Below, one piece after another: positions 16,762-25,835 of a stretch of 64,000 nt of DNA. The notes beneath the pieces were generated by a model that saw nothing but the letters and a program-made list of their open reading frames with translations, ran no database searches and was not told the origin of the DNA. Positions within the stretch are counted from its first letter, which is position 1; every line of letters starts with the position of its first letter. Source of the DNA: Methylomagnum ishizawai (GTDB lineage Bacteria; Pseudomonadota; Gammaproteobacteria; Methylococcales; Methylococcaceae); assembly GCF_019670005.1 (NCBI RefSeq), contig NZ_AP019783.1, positions 3,064,150 to 3,128,149 on the forward strand. The letters are read 5' to 3'. The position numbers and the translations under genes were made by a program.

Positions 16762-18432
16762 ATGCCCGACCTCGACGAATGGATCACCCGGAAATCCCTG
16801 GCCGAATACGCCGGTCCCAAGGTTTTCCAACGCGGGCTCGATTATTTCCAAGCCAACACCGTCACCCGGCTGCGCGACATCGGCCACCGGGTCAGCGCCC
16901 GGGTTTCGGGCTCAGAGGACTACGAGGTCGAGTTGTGGACCGACGGCGAGGAATTCGAATACGCCTGCACCTGCCCCCACGCCGCCGAGGGCAATTTCTG
17001 CAAGCACTGCGTCGCGGCCGGGCTGGCCTTCCTGGACGGGCGGCGCGGTATGGAACATCTGGCCCCGGAAAACACTCCGCAAGGCGTTTGGGTGCGTTTA
17101 CAGGAATACCTCCCGCTCCAACCTGTGGAAACCCTGGTGGACTGGCTGCTCGAAGCCGCCGGACGCGACGAAACCACCTACCGGACCTTGCGGCTGGCCA
17201 TGGAAAAGGTCGGCGGCTCGCTACACCAGATCAAAGCCCTGCGCCGGGAAGTCGACCAAATCGCCCGTTATTGCAACCCGGACGACTGGGATTCCCTGCT
17301 CGACAGCCTCGAAGAACTGTTGGACACCGAACCCGCCGCCGTGGTCGAGGTGGCCGAATACGCCGTCGAGCGGGTGGAGGCGGCCATTCCCGAACTCGAA
17401 TACGACGAGGGCGAGGCCATCGATATCCTGGACCGGTTGGGCGAACTCCACCGCCAAGCCTGCTTGTCGGCCCGGCCCGACCCGGTGGCCCTGGCGGAAC
17501 GGCTGTTCCGCTACGACACGACCGGCGAAGGCGATGCCTTCCACAACAGCCTGCCCGACTACCGGGAAGCGCTGGGCGAAGCCGGGACGCGGCGCTACCG
17601 GGAACTCGCCGAAGCCGCTTGGCGCGAAAACCCTGGCGGCAACTATCGGATCAGCTCGATCATGGAAAACCTGGCGCGGGAATCCGGCAATATCGAAGCC
17701 CTGGTCGCCGTCAAGGCCCACGACCTGTCGTCCGCCCATCGCTTCCTGGACATCGCCGAAATCTACCAGGAGGCCCGGCAACCGGACCAAGCCTTGAAGT
17801 GGGCCGAACTCGGCCTGGAAGCCTTTCCCGAACGCCCGGACTCCCGGCTGCGGGATTTCCTGGCGGAGTTGTATCTGGAACTCGGGCGGAACGACGAGGC
17901 GCTGGCTCTGGCCTGGGCGCAATTCGCCGAAGACCCAAGCCTCCGCACCTATCAAAAGCTGCGCGGCCTGGCGGAACGCTTGGGCAAGTGGCCCGAACAG
18001 CGGGAACGGGCCTTGGCCGAAGTGGAACGCGCGGCCCAACATCCCAAGCGCTGGGCCACCCAGAACCAAACCCCGGATACGTCGTTGCGGGTGGAAATCG
18101 CCCTGTGGGAGGAAGACCCGGAGGCGGGTTGGGAAGCGGCGCAGCGGGGCTATTGCCAACCGGGACTCAAGACGCGGCTGGCCGAAAAACTCGAAGAACC
18201 GCGCCCGGCGGAAGCCCTGGCGCTCTATCTGCCGATGATCCCGGCGCAGGTCGCCCTGGGCAAGAACGAAGCCTACCAGCGGGCGGTGGAGTTGATCGGG
18301 ATCGTCGGGGAATTGCTACAGCGCCTGGACCGGGAGGATGAATTCCAGGGGCTGCTGGCCGGGTGGCGGGCGGCGTTCAAGGCCAAGCGCAACTTCATGA
18401 AGCTGCTGGATGAAATGGGCTGGGATTTGTAG
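16762..18432 (+). CDS. SWIM zinc-finger domain protein
   Basis: A 556-residue cytoplasmic protein with an N-terminal SWIM zinc finger: CxC at 69/71 and CxH at 80/82 (ACTCPH...FCKHC). The long C-terminal part is helical and TPR-like, with repeated ALxWAExGLEAFPE-type segments around residues 300-420. SWIM domains bind DNA or proteins. From memory such proteins are sometimes found near Swi2/Snf2 helicases, but none is nearby. Function not assigned beyond the domain. Confidence 0.85.
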   Translation: MPDLDEWITRKSLAEYAGPKVFQRGLDYFQANTVTRLRDIGHRVSARVSGSEDYEVELWTDGEEFEYACTCPHAAEGNFCKHCVAAGLAFLDGRRGMEHLAPENTPQGVWVRLQEYLPLQPVETLVDWLLEAAGRDETTYRTLRLAMEKVGGSLHQIKALRREVDQIARYCNPDDWDSLLDSLEELLDTEPAAVVEVAEYAVERVEAAIPELEYDEGEAIDILDRLGELHRQACLSARPDPVALAERLFRYDTTGEGDAFHNSLPDYREALGEAGTRRYRELAEAAWRENPGGNYRISSIMENLARESGNIEALVAVKAHDLSSAHRFLDIAEIYQEARQPDQALKWAELGLEAFPERPDSRLRDFLAELYLELGRNDEALALAWAQFAEDPSLRTYQKLRGLAERLGKWPEQRERALAEVERAAQHPKRWATQNQTPDTSLRVEIALWEEDPEAGWEAAQRGYCQPGLKTRLAEKLEEPRPAEALALYLPMIPAQVALGKNEAYQRAVELIGIVGELLQRLDREDEFQGLLAGWRAAFKAKRNFMKLLDEMGWDL

Positions 18433-18442
18433 GCGCGCGGAA

Positions 18443-19255
18443 TCAACCCGCCCCATAAACCGCCAGGGCATAGGCCGCCAAAGCCTCCTCTATGAAACCC
18501 GTCAGGCTGCCCCCATAGCGTGGATTGATCTCGAAGAGATAAAGACGGTCGTCCACGACCTTATAATCGAAGCAACAAATCCCTTGATAATCCATCGCCC
18601 CTAAGATTTTCTCGAATATCCCTTGGTATTTTCCATGGTCGATCCGCCGCGCCTTGACCGGGGTTTTGTCGATGCCCTTGACATAGACATCGGTATCGAA
18701 TTCGAATTCGACGGTCTTGAAAAAGACGATCTTCCTATCCTTCATGATGATATGGGTCGCATATTCGCGTCCGCCCGCGATGTATGCCTGCTTGAAATAT
18801 TTTCCAGACTTGAGTTTATCGGCATTCCCCGGCTCGTCTTCCGGGCCGAGGACGATGCTTGCGCCAATCCCCCATTCCCCGATTTTCGGCTTCAGTATGT
18901 AAGGTGGCGGCAATTGCTGATCGATTTTGGGGGCCGCGTCGCCAAGACCCAAATCTTGCAAGAAAGCGTAAAGTTCCGTTTTGTCATTGCAAAGCCCCAT
19001 GCAATATTCCGAAGGACCCAAGCCGGCCAACGGTTTGTGCGCAACCGCCACCTCGTTGAGAAATCTCTGGTCGCTTAAATTCAGCGGGATAATGAGGTCG
19101 AAAGCGCCCAGATCGACGGCGCGGAAATCCCCGAAGGCTATGTTGTACCCGGATAGCCTATTTTGCAGCGCGGTTTTCCAACCCTTTTTATCTGAAAACA
19201 AAATAGAAAATCCCGGGTCCTTCAAGTTGACCGGGGAGAAATTCCGCATAACCAT
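18443..19255 (-). CDS. ATP-grasp domain protein
   Basis: A 270-residue ATP-grasp ligase-like protein. The nucleotide-binding part has PYILKPKIGEWGIGAS (about residues 125-140) and the metal-binding end has FEINPRYGG (about 245-253). The mid region, IPLNLSDQ..., fits a pre-ATP-grasp domain. It probably joins a carboxylate to an amine or thiol; the substrate is unknown. The frame is open to 19357, but ATGs at 19255 and 19249 are the credible starts. Base composition is lower in GC than its neighbours, hinting at acquisition. Convergent with the SWIM gene (10-bp gap). Confidence 0.75.
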   Translation of the reverse strand: MVMRNFSPVNLKDPGFSILFSDKKGWKTALQNRLSGYNIAFGDFRAVDLGAFDLIIPLNLSDQRFLNEVAVAHKPLAGLGPSEYCMGLCNDKTELYAFLQDLGLGDAAPKIDQQLPPPYILKPKIGEWGIGASIVLGPEDEPGNADKLKSGKYFKQAYIAGGREYATHIIMKDRKIVFFKTVEFEFDTDVYVKGIDKTPVKARRIDHGKYQGIFEKILGAMDYQGICCFDYKVVDDRLYLFEINPRYGGSLTGFIEEALAAYALAVYGAG

Positions 19256-19322
19256 AAGCCTGCCGCGCCACCCAGCCTTTGCGATCGTCCGGCCCCCGAA
19301 CCACCCGACACAGGAGCTTCCC

Positions 19323-19691
19323 ATGCGAATCACCGCCTTCCACCACGCCTCCATCATGGTCAGCGATATGGCCCTGGCCCGTCCCTTCTACGAGGGCATC
19401 CTGGGGCTGGTCCCCAACCCCAAGCGCCCCAACTTCGATTTCGACGGCGCGTGGTACGACATCGGCGAGCAGCAAATCCACCTGCTCGCCCTGCCCAGCC
19501 CCGAATTCGGCCTTCCCAAGCCCGAACACGGCGGGCGCGACCGCCATACCGCCCTGCGGGTGGCCGACCTCGACGCCCTCAAGGCCGACCTGGAACAAGC
19601 GGGCATCCCCTACACCCTCAGCCGCTCGGGCCGTCCCGCCCTGTTCTGCCGCGACCCCGACGGCAACGCCTTCGAGTTGATCGGCCAGTGA
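19323..19691 (+). CDS. VOC family (glyoxalase/dioxygenase-like) protein
   Basis: A 122-residue vicinal-oxygen-chelate protein. The first beta-alpha-beta-beta-beta module starts with FHHASIMVSDMALARPFYEGILGL (metal ligand likely His7 or His8) and the second ends with FCRDPDGNAFELIG, where the Glu is a usual ligand. It fits a small metal-dependent lyase, isomerase or resistance-type protein; the reaction cannot be told. The ATG at 19323 has AGGAG upstream, while the longer frame upstream is antisense to the ATP-grasp gene. Confidence 0.88.
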   Translation: MRITAFHHASIMVSDMALARPFYEGILGLVPNPKRPNFDFDGAWYDIGEQQIHLLALPSPEFGLPKPEHGGRDRHTALRVADLDALKADLEQAGIPYTLSRSGRPALFCRDPDGNAFELIGQ

Positions 19692-19701
19692 CGGCCCATG
19701 G

Positions 19702-20100
19702 CTAGCGGGTGTTGTACAACTCCCAGCTATTGCTATACGCGGTTTCCGTGCCGAAATCGCGCCATACCACGTCGGGCGTAACCATGGGCTTGGTCGGGAT
19801 CATGAAGGTGAACATATCCGCCATCCCCAGGAACATCCTGCCGAAGGTGTTGGCCATGCCCTTGAACAGCCCCAGGGTCAGGCCCGACAACACGCCGTCC
19901 TGCATCGAGGACACATACATGGTCTTGGGGATTTCCACCCAGCCCAAGCCCATATTGGTCACGCCGGTCCCGAATTTCTCGGCGATGGTGCCGGTATAGC
20001 CCCGATAGACCGGGGCCGGTTCGCGTTGCGCGTGGCAGGGCGGGACGCTGGCCAGGCCGACGCAAACCAGCGCGACGGCCATATAGTTGATTTTCTTCAT
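19702..20100 (-). CDS. exosortase system-associated protein, TIGR04073 family
   Basis: A 132-residue exported protein with a signal peptide (MKKINYMAVALVCVGLASV, cleavage after CHA). The body follows the TIGR04073 pattern: KFGTGVTNMGLGWVEIPKT, then GLTLGLFKGMANTFGRMFLGMADMFTF, ending with a W-x-D region. The family occurs in genomes with PEP-CTERM/exosortase sorting; no exosortase lies in this window. The frame is open to 20148, but the ATG at 20100 starts the signal peptide. Role unknown. Confidence 0.85.
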   Translation of the reverse strand: MKKINYMAVALVCVGLASVPPCHAQREPAPVYRGYTGTIAEKFGTGVTNMGLGWVEIPKTMYVSSMQDGVLSGLTLGLFKGMANTFGRMFLGMADMFTFMIPTKPMVTPDVVWRDFGTETAYSNSWELYNTR

Positions 20101-20254
20101 AAAACTCCACTTCGTCGCGGATAGGGGGATCGATGCCGGGTCGGGCACGTCCCGCTGGAAAAACGTCGGCCCCGTTCACCCCCCACCCCCTGGAACGTTA
20201 AACTGTGCCGCGGTTTCCCCCGGCCACAACCCACCCAGATTCCAAGGACACGAC

Positions 20255-20569
20255 ATGAGCGAACAAAGGCACTTCTACCGGAAAAAACTGACATCGACCG
20301 GATACCTGATTCTACCATCCGGCGAAGAGCGGAAATTCTCCCTGCTGGACTTGTCCCTGCGGGGACTGCAAGCCGAGTTCGATACAAACCCCGGCCTGCA
20401 ACCCGAACAAATCCTCAGGATCAACCTGCCGGACCAAAGCGTCGAAGGCTTGGTCACGGTGGTGCGCGTCACCCCGCAACCGGAAGGCACCTGCCATATC
20501 GGCTTCCAGATCAACCGCATGGACGGGGTGGGCGACAACACCTACCGCTTCCGGGACGACGACGAATAA
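20255..20569 (+). CDS. PilZ domain protein
   Basis: A 104-residue single PilZ domain. The c-di-GMP-binding RxxxR-type motif is at the start (RHFYRKKL, residues 5-12) and the second motif is DLSLRGLQAEF (DxSxxG pattern) around residues 33-43. It should act as a cytosolic c-di-GMP adaptor. ATG 20255 starts the domain; the longer frame upstream has no support. It sits 14 bp before the mxaA-like gene and may lead that transcript, though the spacing alone cannot prove it. Confidence 0.85.
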   Translation: MSEQRHFYRKKLTSTGYLILPSGEERKFSLLDLSLRGLQAEFDTNPGLQPEQILRINLPDQSVEGLVTVVRVTPQPEGTCHIGFQINRMDGVGDNTYRFRDDDE

Positions 20570-20583
20570 CAGCGGCCGCGCCC

Positions 20584-21489
20584 ATGATGGCCCCCCGCTC
20601 CCGCACCCTCGCGGCGTGGCTCCCGCTCCTGCTCTGCGCCGGCCCCGTCCTGGCCGACCCCGCCACGCCGCGCCTCGAAATCCAGCCCCCCCGCGATTTC
20701 GGCTACGCCATGGGCGATATCCTCGAACAAAGCTTCACGGTCGCGCTCCCGCGAGGCTATACGCTCGAAACCGGATACCTGCCCCAAACCGGGGCGCTGG
20801 ACGAATACCTCGAAATCCAAGGCAGCGAATGGCGCATGGAACAGCAGGAAGAGGGGCCGGTGTACGAGGTGCGTATCGCCTACCAAGTCTTCAAAGGGGT
20901 GCGCGCCACCGAAACCGCGACGGTGCCCGCCCTGCCCTTGCGCTTCCAGGGACCCAGCCCGCTGGCGGCCCAACTGCCCGAATGGCGCTTCACCGTCGCG
21001 CCGCTGATCCCACCCGACCTCGCCGACGAACAAGTCGCGATCCGCGGACCGCTGCCGCCGATGGAGACACCCACCCGGCCCCATACCTCGCGCCTCGTGG
21101 GCTATCTGGGCCTCGCCTCGGCCCTGCTCGGCCTTATCGCTTGGCAACGGCATGGTTCCGAACCCCGCCCGTTCGCCCGCGCCCACCGCGAATTGCGGCG
21201 GCAACTCCGGCGTGGCGCCACGGCGGCAACCTACCGCGCCGCGGTCCAACGCCTACACCAAGCCTTGAACGAAACCGCCGGCCATAGCCTGTTCGCGGAG
21301 CAACTCGGCGGCTTTTGCGCGGAACGCCCCGCCTTCGCGGAATTGCGGGAAGAATTGGCCGGATTCTTCGGACTGTCGCGGCGCGTGTTCTTCGCCGCGC
21401 CCGATGCGCCCCTCCCGCCCGACTATCCCGCCGCCCGGCTGGAAGAACTCTGCCGCCGCTGCGCCCAGGCCGAACGGAGGCGGGCTTGA
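20584..21489 (+). CDS. mxaA: MxaA-like protein (methanol dehydrogenase accessory operon)
   Basis: A 301-residue protein with a signal peptide (to about residue 25), a periplasmic beta-rich domain, one membrane helix (about 180-195, LVGYLGLASALLGLIAW) and a cytoplasmic helical tail. The architecture and the order of the following genes (MxaC-, MxaK-, MxaL-like) match mxaACKL, which is needed for calcium insertion or assembly of PQQ methanol dehydrogenase. BatD-type proteins of MoxR/vWA operons look similar, so the symbol is tentative. Its TGA overlaps the TTG start of the next gene. Confidence 0.6.
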   Translation: MMAPRSRTLAAWLPLLLCAGPVLADPATPRLEIQPPRDFGYAMGDILEQSFTVALPRGYTLETGYLPQTGALDEYLEIQGSEWRMEQQEEGPVYEVRIAYQVFKGVRATETATVPALPLRFQGPSPLAAQLPEWRFTVAPLIPPDLADEQVAIRGPLPPMETPTRPHTSRLVGYLGLASALLGLIAWQRHGSEPRPFARAHRELRRQLRRGATAATYRAAVQRLHQALNETAGHSLFAEQLGGFCAERPAFAELREELAGFFGLSRRVFFAAPDAPLPPDYPAARLEELCRRCAQAERRRA

Positions 21490-22466
21490 ACCTGGACCTA
21501 GCCGAACCCTGGGTCTTGCTGCTGGGACTCGGTGCCATCCTGCCCTGGCTGGCGCGCCCCCCGGCCCTGCCCTATTCCGCCTTGGCCCTGGTGCCGGACG
21601 ATCCCTTATCCACCGGGCTGGACCGGTTGCTCAAATTCGCGGGTTCGGCGGCGGCGCTGTGTCTGGCCCTGGCCCTGGCCGGTCCTTATCTACGCGAGCA
21701 ATGGGTGGAAAAAACCGGCACCGGTGCCCATATCGTGCTGTTGCTCGACCGCAGCAGCAGCATGAACGAGAACTTCACCGGCAAATACCTGGGGGCCAAG
21801 ACCGGCGAATCCAAAAGCGCCGTGGCCCGCCAACTCCTGGGCGAGTTCGTGGCCCGGCGCGAGCATGATTTGTTCGCCATGGTGGATTTCGCGGCGGCCC
21901 CGGTCTACGTGCTGCCGCTGACCGAGGACCGGGCGGCGGTCGAAGCCGCCATCGCGGCGGCGGGCGGGCGCGGCCATGGCGTCACCCACATCGCGCCGGG
22001 GCTGGCGATGGCCCTGGATTTCTTCGCAGGACGCCCCCCGACCGGCTCGCGCATCGTGCTGCTGGTTTCCGACGGCGCGGCCCGCATCGACGAGGAAACC
22101 CGCGACCGCCTGCGCCAAAGCTTCCAGGACACCCAGACCGGCCTGTATTGGATCTACCTGCGCAATCCCAACAGCGGGCGGCTGGCCGACAAACCCGCCA
22201 ATCCCAACGAAAGCACCACCCCGGAATATTTCCTGGACCAATATTTCCAAAGCCTGGGGATTCCCTACCGGGCTTTCGAGGCCGACAACCCGGCGGCGAT
22301 GCGGGCCGCCATCGCCGAGGTGGAGCGCTTGGAAAACCTGCCCCTGCGCTACCGCGAAAAACTGCCGCGGCAGGATTTATCCGGTTGGTGCTATGGCGCG
22401 GCCCTGCCCTGGCTGCTCCTGCTCATCGCCGCCAAAACCCTGGAGATCGAAACATGGCACGCCTGA
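21486..22466 (+). CDS. mxaC: MxaC-like membrane protein with von Willebrand factor A domain
   Basis: A 326-residue protein: an N-terminal membrane segment pair, a vWA domain with the MIDAS motif DRSSS (DxSxS, about residues 89-93) and the threonine loop GVTHIAPGL, and a C-terminal membrane helix. TTG at 21486 is taken as start because it overlaps the upstream TGA (TTGA), has GGAGG before it and the domain begins at once; the frame upstream is out of register with MxaA. Likely inner-membrane chaperone component for methanol dehydrogenase. Confidence 0.65.
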   Translation: MNLDLAEPWVLLLGLGAILPWLARPPALPYSALALVPDDPLSTGLDRLLKFAGSAAALCLALALAGPYLREQWVEKTGTGAHIVLLLDRSSSMNENFTGKYLGAKTGESKSAVARQLLGEFVARREHDLFAMVDFAAAPVYVLPLTEDRAAVEAAIAAAGGRGHGVTHIAPGLAMALDFFAGRPPTGSRIVLLVSDGAARIDEETRDRLRQSFQDTQTGLYWIYLRNPNSGRLADKPANPNESTTPEYFLDQYFQSLGIPYRAFEADNPAAMRAAIAEVERLENLPLRYREKLPRQDLSGWCYGAALPWLLLLIAAKTLEIETWHA

Positions 22467-22996
22467 ACCTCGCGCTCCGGGCGGCGCTGGCCTTGGCGCT
22501 GGCGGGGGCCGCCCACGAAGGCTGGCACCTGTGGCGGGCAAACCGCGATAACGCGCTGATCGCCGCGCCCGGACGCATCCAGGTCGATCCCGCCACACCG
22601 CCGGCCCTGGTCTTCGCCAAGGCCTACGATCTCGCCCGCCACGGCGATACCCAGGAAGCCACCCGGCTCTATGGCGCGCTGACCCAAACCGGCGACGCGG
22701 AATTGCGGACGCGGGCATATTACAACCTGGGGACGCTCTACCTGGGCGACGCGGCCCGGCTCTGGAACGCCCGCGGCGTGTTGGAATATGTGCGGGTGAA
22801 TACCCTGGTGTCCGCCGCCAAGGAAAACCTCAGGGCGGCCCTGCGGCTCTCCCCTGGGCACTGGGACGCCCGCTACAACCTGGAATACGCCTACCGCATC
22901 ACCCCGCCGCCCAAGGAAAAACCCAAATCGGACTTCAAAGCCTCCAAGGGCAGCGTCTACGCCACCATGCCCAGCCTGCCGGGCGGTGCGCCATGA
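22454..22996 (+). CDS. mxaK: MxaK-like tetratricopeptide-type membrane protein
   Basis: A 180-residue protein with an N-terminal membrane anchor (about residues 4-20) and a TPR-like helical domain (ARHGDTQEATRLYGAL, RTRAYYNLGTLYLGDA, HWDARYNLEYAYR). It overlaps the MxaC stop by 13 bases and the MxaL start by 4, so the block is translationally coupled. MxaK has an accessory role in methanol dehydrogenase assembly; the exact task is not known. Confidence 0.65.
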   Translation: MARLNLALRAALALALAGAAHEGWHLWRANRDNALIAAPGRIQVDPATPPALVFAKAYDLARHGDTQEATRLYGALTQTGDAELRTRAYYNLGTLYLGDAARLWNARGVLEYVRVNTLVSAAKENLRAALRLSPGHWDARYNLEYAYRITPPPKEKPKSDFKASKGSVYATMPSLPGGAP

Positions 22997-23931
22997 GGCG
23001 CTTCCGGGCCGATGGCCGCAAGTCCGCCCTGTGGTTGGCGGCGGGCTTGCTGGCCTGGGCCTTGTTCCAGCCGCGGCTCGCCCTGCCCAGGCCGGTCTAC
23101 CGCTATTGGTTCGTGCTGGACATCACCCAGAGCATGAACACCCGCGATTACCACGCCGAGGGGCTGCCCCCGGAACGGCTGGCATACGCCAAGGCCGCCC
23201 TCCGCCGGGCGCTGGCCGAACTGCCTTGCGGTTCGGAGGCGGGGCTGGGCCTCTTCACCACCCAGAATGTGCAGTTCCTGTTCGAGCCTTTGGAGGTGTG
23301 CGGGCATTTCCCGGTGATCGACGACGCGCTGGCCCATATCGATTGGCGCATGGCCTGGTCGGCCAACACCTTCGTCGAGCAAGGGCTGTACGCGGCGCTG
23401 CGCGAGATCGGCAAGCGCGATCCGTCGATCCGGTTGGCCTTCTTCACCGACGGCCAGGAAACCCCGCCACCCAGCGTCCGCGCCTTGTTCCAGGGCCAGC
23501 CCGGCGCGGTGCGCGGCGTGATCGTCGGCACCGGCGGCACCCTGCCCACCGTGGTGCCGCGCTACGACCGCGACAACCATTTCATCGGCTATTGGGAAAA
23601 CACCGATATCGAAACCCCGCCGGTCCTGACCGCGGCCTATGAAAACGCCCAGGAAAAACCCCCCGCCCTGCCCAAGGAAGGGCATTTCCTGTCCTGGCTG
23701 GACGAGGCCCACCTACGGGAATTGGCCGCCATCACCGGGCTGCGCTACCATCGCCTGGAAGACCCGGCGGACCTGGGCCGCTTGCTGCGGGAACCGGAAT
23801 TCGCCGTCCGCCGCACGGTCGATACCGATCTGCGGCCCGTCCTGGGACTCGCGGCCTGGGCCTTGTTATTGGCGGCGCACTGGCCGGCGGCCCGGCGGAG
23901 GGGCAAAGGATGGATTGGGGAAAAGGCTTGA
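22993..23931 (+). CDS. mxaL: MxaL-like von Willebrand factor A domain protein
   Basis: A 312-residue protein with an N-terminal membrane segment (about 12-28), a vWA domain whose MIDAS reads DITQS (DxTxS, about residues 44-48), the FFTDGQE strand, and a C-terminal membrane helix (PVLGLAAWALLLAAHW). It starts inside the MxaK stop (ATGA). It is the second vWA protein of the operon, as in mxaACKL. Methanol dehydrogenase structural genes and mxaRS are not in the window. Confidence 0.65.
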   Translation: MRRFRADGRKSALWLAAGLLAWALFQPRLALPRPVYRYWFVLDITQSMNTRDYHAEGLPPERLAYAKAALRRALAELPCGSEAGLGLFTTQNVQFLFEPLEVCGHFPVIDDALAHIDWRMAWSANTFVEQGLYAALREIGKRDPSIRLAFFTDGQETPPPSVRALFQGQPGAVRGVIVGTGGTLPTVVPRYDRDNHFIGYWENTDIETPPVLTAAYENAQEKPPALPKEGHFLSWLDEAHLRELAAITGLRYHRLEDPADLGRLLREPEFAVRRTVDTDLRPVLGLAAWALLLAAHWPAARRRGKGWIGEKA

Positions 23932-24125
23932 TCGGGCTGGGCCTGGTCCTGGTGTTGGCCGGGTTGGCGCTGTCCTATGCGCCGGGCTTGCTGGGTTGGT
24001 TCGGGAAGCTGCCGGGCGATATCCATATCCAGGACGGCAAGCGCGTCCTCTTCGTCCCCATCACCAGCATGATCGTGGTCAGCGCGGTGCTGACGCTGCT
24101 CGCCAACCTGTGGTTCCGGCGCTGA
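23910..24125 (+). CDS. DUF2905 small membrane protein
   Basis: A 71-residue protein with two membrane helices flanking the family motif GKLPGDI (about residues 31-37). It overlaps the MxaL-like gene by 22 bases and so belongs to the same operon. The family is widespread, is found near ruvB in some bacteria, and has no known role. Its fusion to an mxa-like operon is not a combination I recall. Confidence 0.88.
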   Translation: MDWGKGLIGLGLVLVLAGLALSYAPGLLGWFGKLPGDIHIQDGKRVLFVPITSMIVVSAVLTLLANLWFRR

Positions 24126-24131
24126 ACCCGT

Positions 24132-25835
24132 TCATTGCAAGGCGATCATGGCGTAGCGGCTGAACGAGGCCGCGTTCTTGAGCAAGGTATAGGTGCGGAA
24201 CAAACGGCTTCCCTCCCCGGTCTTCTGGCGCACCATGCCGCCGGGATGGGTTTTCCCAGGGAGGGCCAACAATTCCGGCTCGCCCCGGAGTCCCGGCTCG
24301 GGCGGCAAGAGCAAGCCCTTGGCCGTCGGTTGCATATCGTGGTCCAGCAAATCGACCACCTGGGCGGACAGGGTCAGCCGTTCCACGCCGAAGCGCACCC
24401 GGCCCTCGCCGCAATGCAACCAGCGGATCACGCCGATGAACAAGGGCTGGCCGGGTTCGCTCACGCCGATCACCTCGCCGACCTTGATCTCGGCCACTTG
24501 GTCCAGGGGCCATACGATGCAGTAATCGTTCACCCCGACATTGGCGATCCGGCCCTCGACCCTGGCCCGGTCCCCGGCGGTTTCGGGTTCTTCCTCCCGC
24601 CGTGCCGTCCAAATCTCATCCCGGCTCAGCCCGCCCTTGCGCATCAGTCTGGGCAGGGTGATTTCGCTACGCAGATCGGCGTCCTCGTTATCCAAATCCC
24701 GCCCCAGGATCAAATCGAGCCGCCGGGCCAGCTTGCCGGATGGGCCCGGTTCGGCCGGGACGGCGGTTTCGCCGGCGTCGGAGCCGGACGGGGCAAGCGC
24801 GGCGATCAGTTTGTTCAGGCCCACGATGCAATGGCAGGCACGGTCCCGCACCTTGCGGTCGGCCTTGCGCTTCTGGATGCCTTCCAGGTTGCGGGCCACG
24901 CTCGATAACACGGACTCGTCGATGGGATGCCGGTCCCCGGACAAGCCGGTCCCGGCCTCCTCGGCCAGTTCCGCCACCACCCGGGCCAAGCCCAGGGTAT
25001 AGAGGAAATGGATGCCGCGCAGTTGCGGGGCACCGCCCGGCAGGCTGCGCGAGGGCGGGCAATCGCCGTCGAGATAGACCATGAATTCGGCGGAATGCCA
25101 ACCCCGGACGGCTTCCGGCCTCCATTCGGCATGGTCGGCCCATTGGCCCAGCAAGTCGTAGACGCGGGCCATGTCGCGTTGGCGCAGGTGGCGGGTGCCG
25201 GCCAGATAGAACAACAGGCCGCGCTTGAAGAGTCCGAGCGGGGTTTTGCAGGCGTCGGGTTCGCCGGGGGAGTCGAAATGGCTTAGCAAGAGCTTGTGGG
25301 CTTCGGCGTGGCGGTACAGGCGGAACCAAGTGCCCCAATAATCCATCGGCAGGCTCAGGTATTGCTGGGCCACCCGCAATTGCGCCAAGCCCAGGTGCTG
25401 CAAAGCCCGGCACACCACCTTCAAGGTTTGATTGCCGCCATGGTTGAACCAGCCATGGGCCGGCTTGATGTCGAACGCGGCCAGGGCGTAGGCCATCCCC
25501 AAGCCATATTGCAGGCGGAAAGCCACCCCGGCATAGAATTCGGCCTTGGGATGATAAGGCAGGGCGGCGTCCATGAAATGCCCCTCGCATTGCCCGACCA
25601 ACAGGGCCACCTTGGGATTCAGCAGTTCGGCCATTTCCAGGCGGACCGCGCCGGGGATGGCGGTTTCGCCGTTGAAATATTCCAGCACCGCCTCCACGGC
25701 ATCGAAGCAATGGAACAGGTTCGCCAACGGCAACTCATCCAGCCAAGCGGCGAGCGCCTTGGTCTTGGCTTCGGGGAGTTCGATTTGATATCGAACCCGC
25801 CGGGGACTTCCGAAATTGGATACTGATTCTGTCAT
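24132..25835 (-). CDS. uncharacterised protein with possible C-terminal PilZ-like domain
   Basis: A 567-residue cytoplasmic protein that I do not recognise by name. The N-terminal 330 residues are helical and Leu-rich. The last 200 include a segment (RIANVGVNDYCIVWP...IGVSEPGQPLFIGVIRWL...FGVERL) shaped like a degenerate PilZ beta-barrel, without a clear RxxxR or DxSxxG motif. Proteins of this layout have been discussed as c-di-GMP-related effectors, but that is inference. ATG 25835 is preferred to the upstream 25871 because GGGGGA-type bases precede it. Convergent with DUF2905. Confidence 0.65.
   Translation of the reverse strand: MTESVSNFGSPRRVRYQIELPEAKTKALAAWLDELPLANLFHCFDAVEAVLEYFNGETAIPGAVRLEMAELLNPKVALLVGQCEGHFMDAALPYHPKAEFYAGVAFRLQYGLGMAYALAAFDIKPAHGWFNHGGNQTLKVVCRALQHLGLAQLRVAQQYLSLPMDYWGTWFRLYRHAEAHKLLLSHFDSPGEPDACKTPLGLFKRGLLFYLAGTRHLRQRDMARVYDLLGQWADHAEWRPEAVRGWHSAEFMVYLDGDCPPSRSLPGGAPQLRGIHFLYTLGLARVVAELAEEAGTGLSGDRHPIDESVLSSVARNLEGIQKRKADRKVRDRACHCIVGLNKLIAALAPSGSDAGETAVPAEPGPSGKLARRLDLILGRDLDNEDADLRSEITLPRLMRKGGLSRDEIWTARREEEPETAGDRARVEGRIANVGVNDYCIVWPLDQVAEIKVGEVIGVSEPGQPLFIGVIRWLHCGEGRVRFGVERLTLSAQVVDLLDHDMQPTAKGLLLPPEPGLRGEPELLALPGKTHPGGMVRQKTGEGSRLFRTYTLLKNAASFSRYAMIALQ

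Noticed and set aside
18981-19322. Upstream part of the VOC frame
   Set aside because: Antisense to the ATP-grasp gene. The VOC domain starts at the ATG at 19323, which has AGGAG before it.
21315-21485. Longer start for the MxaC-like gene at 21315
   Set aside because: It would overlap MxaA coding sequence by 170 bases in another frame. The TTG at 21486 overlaps the upstream stop and has a ribosome-binding site.
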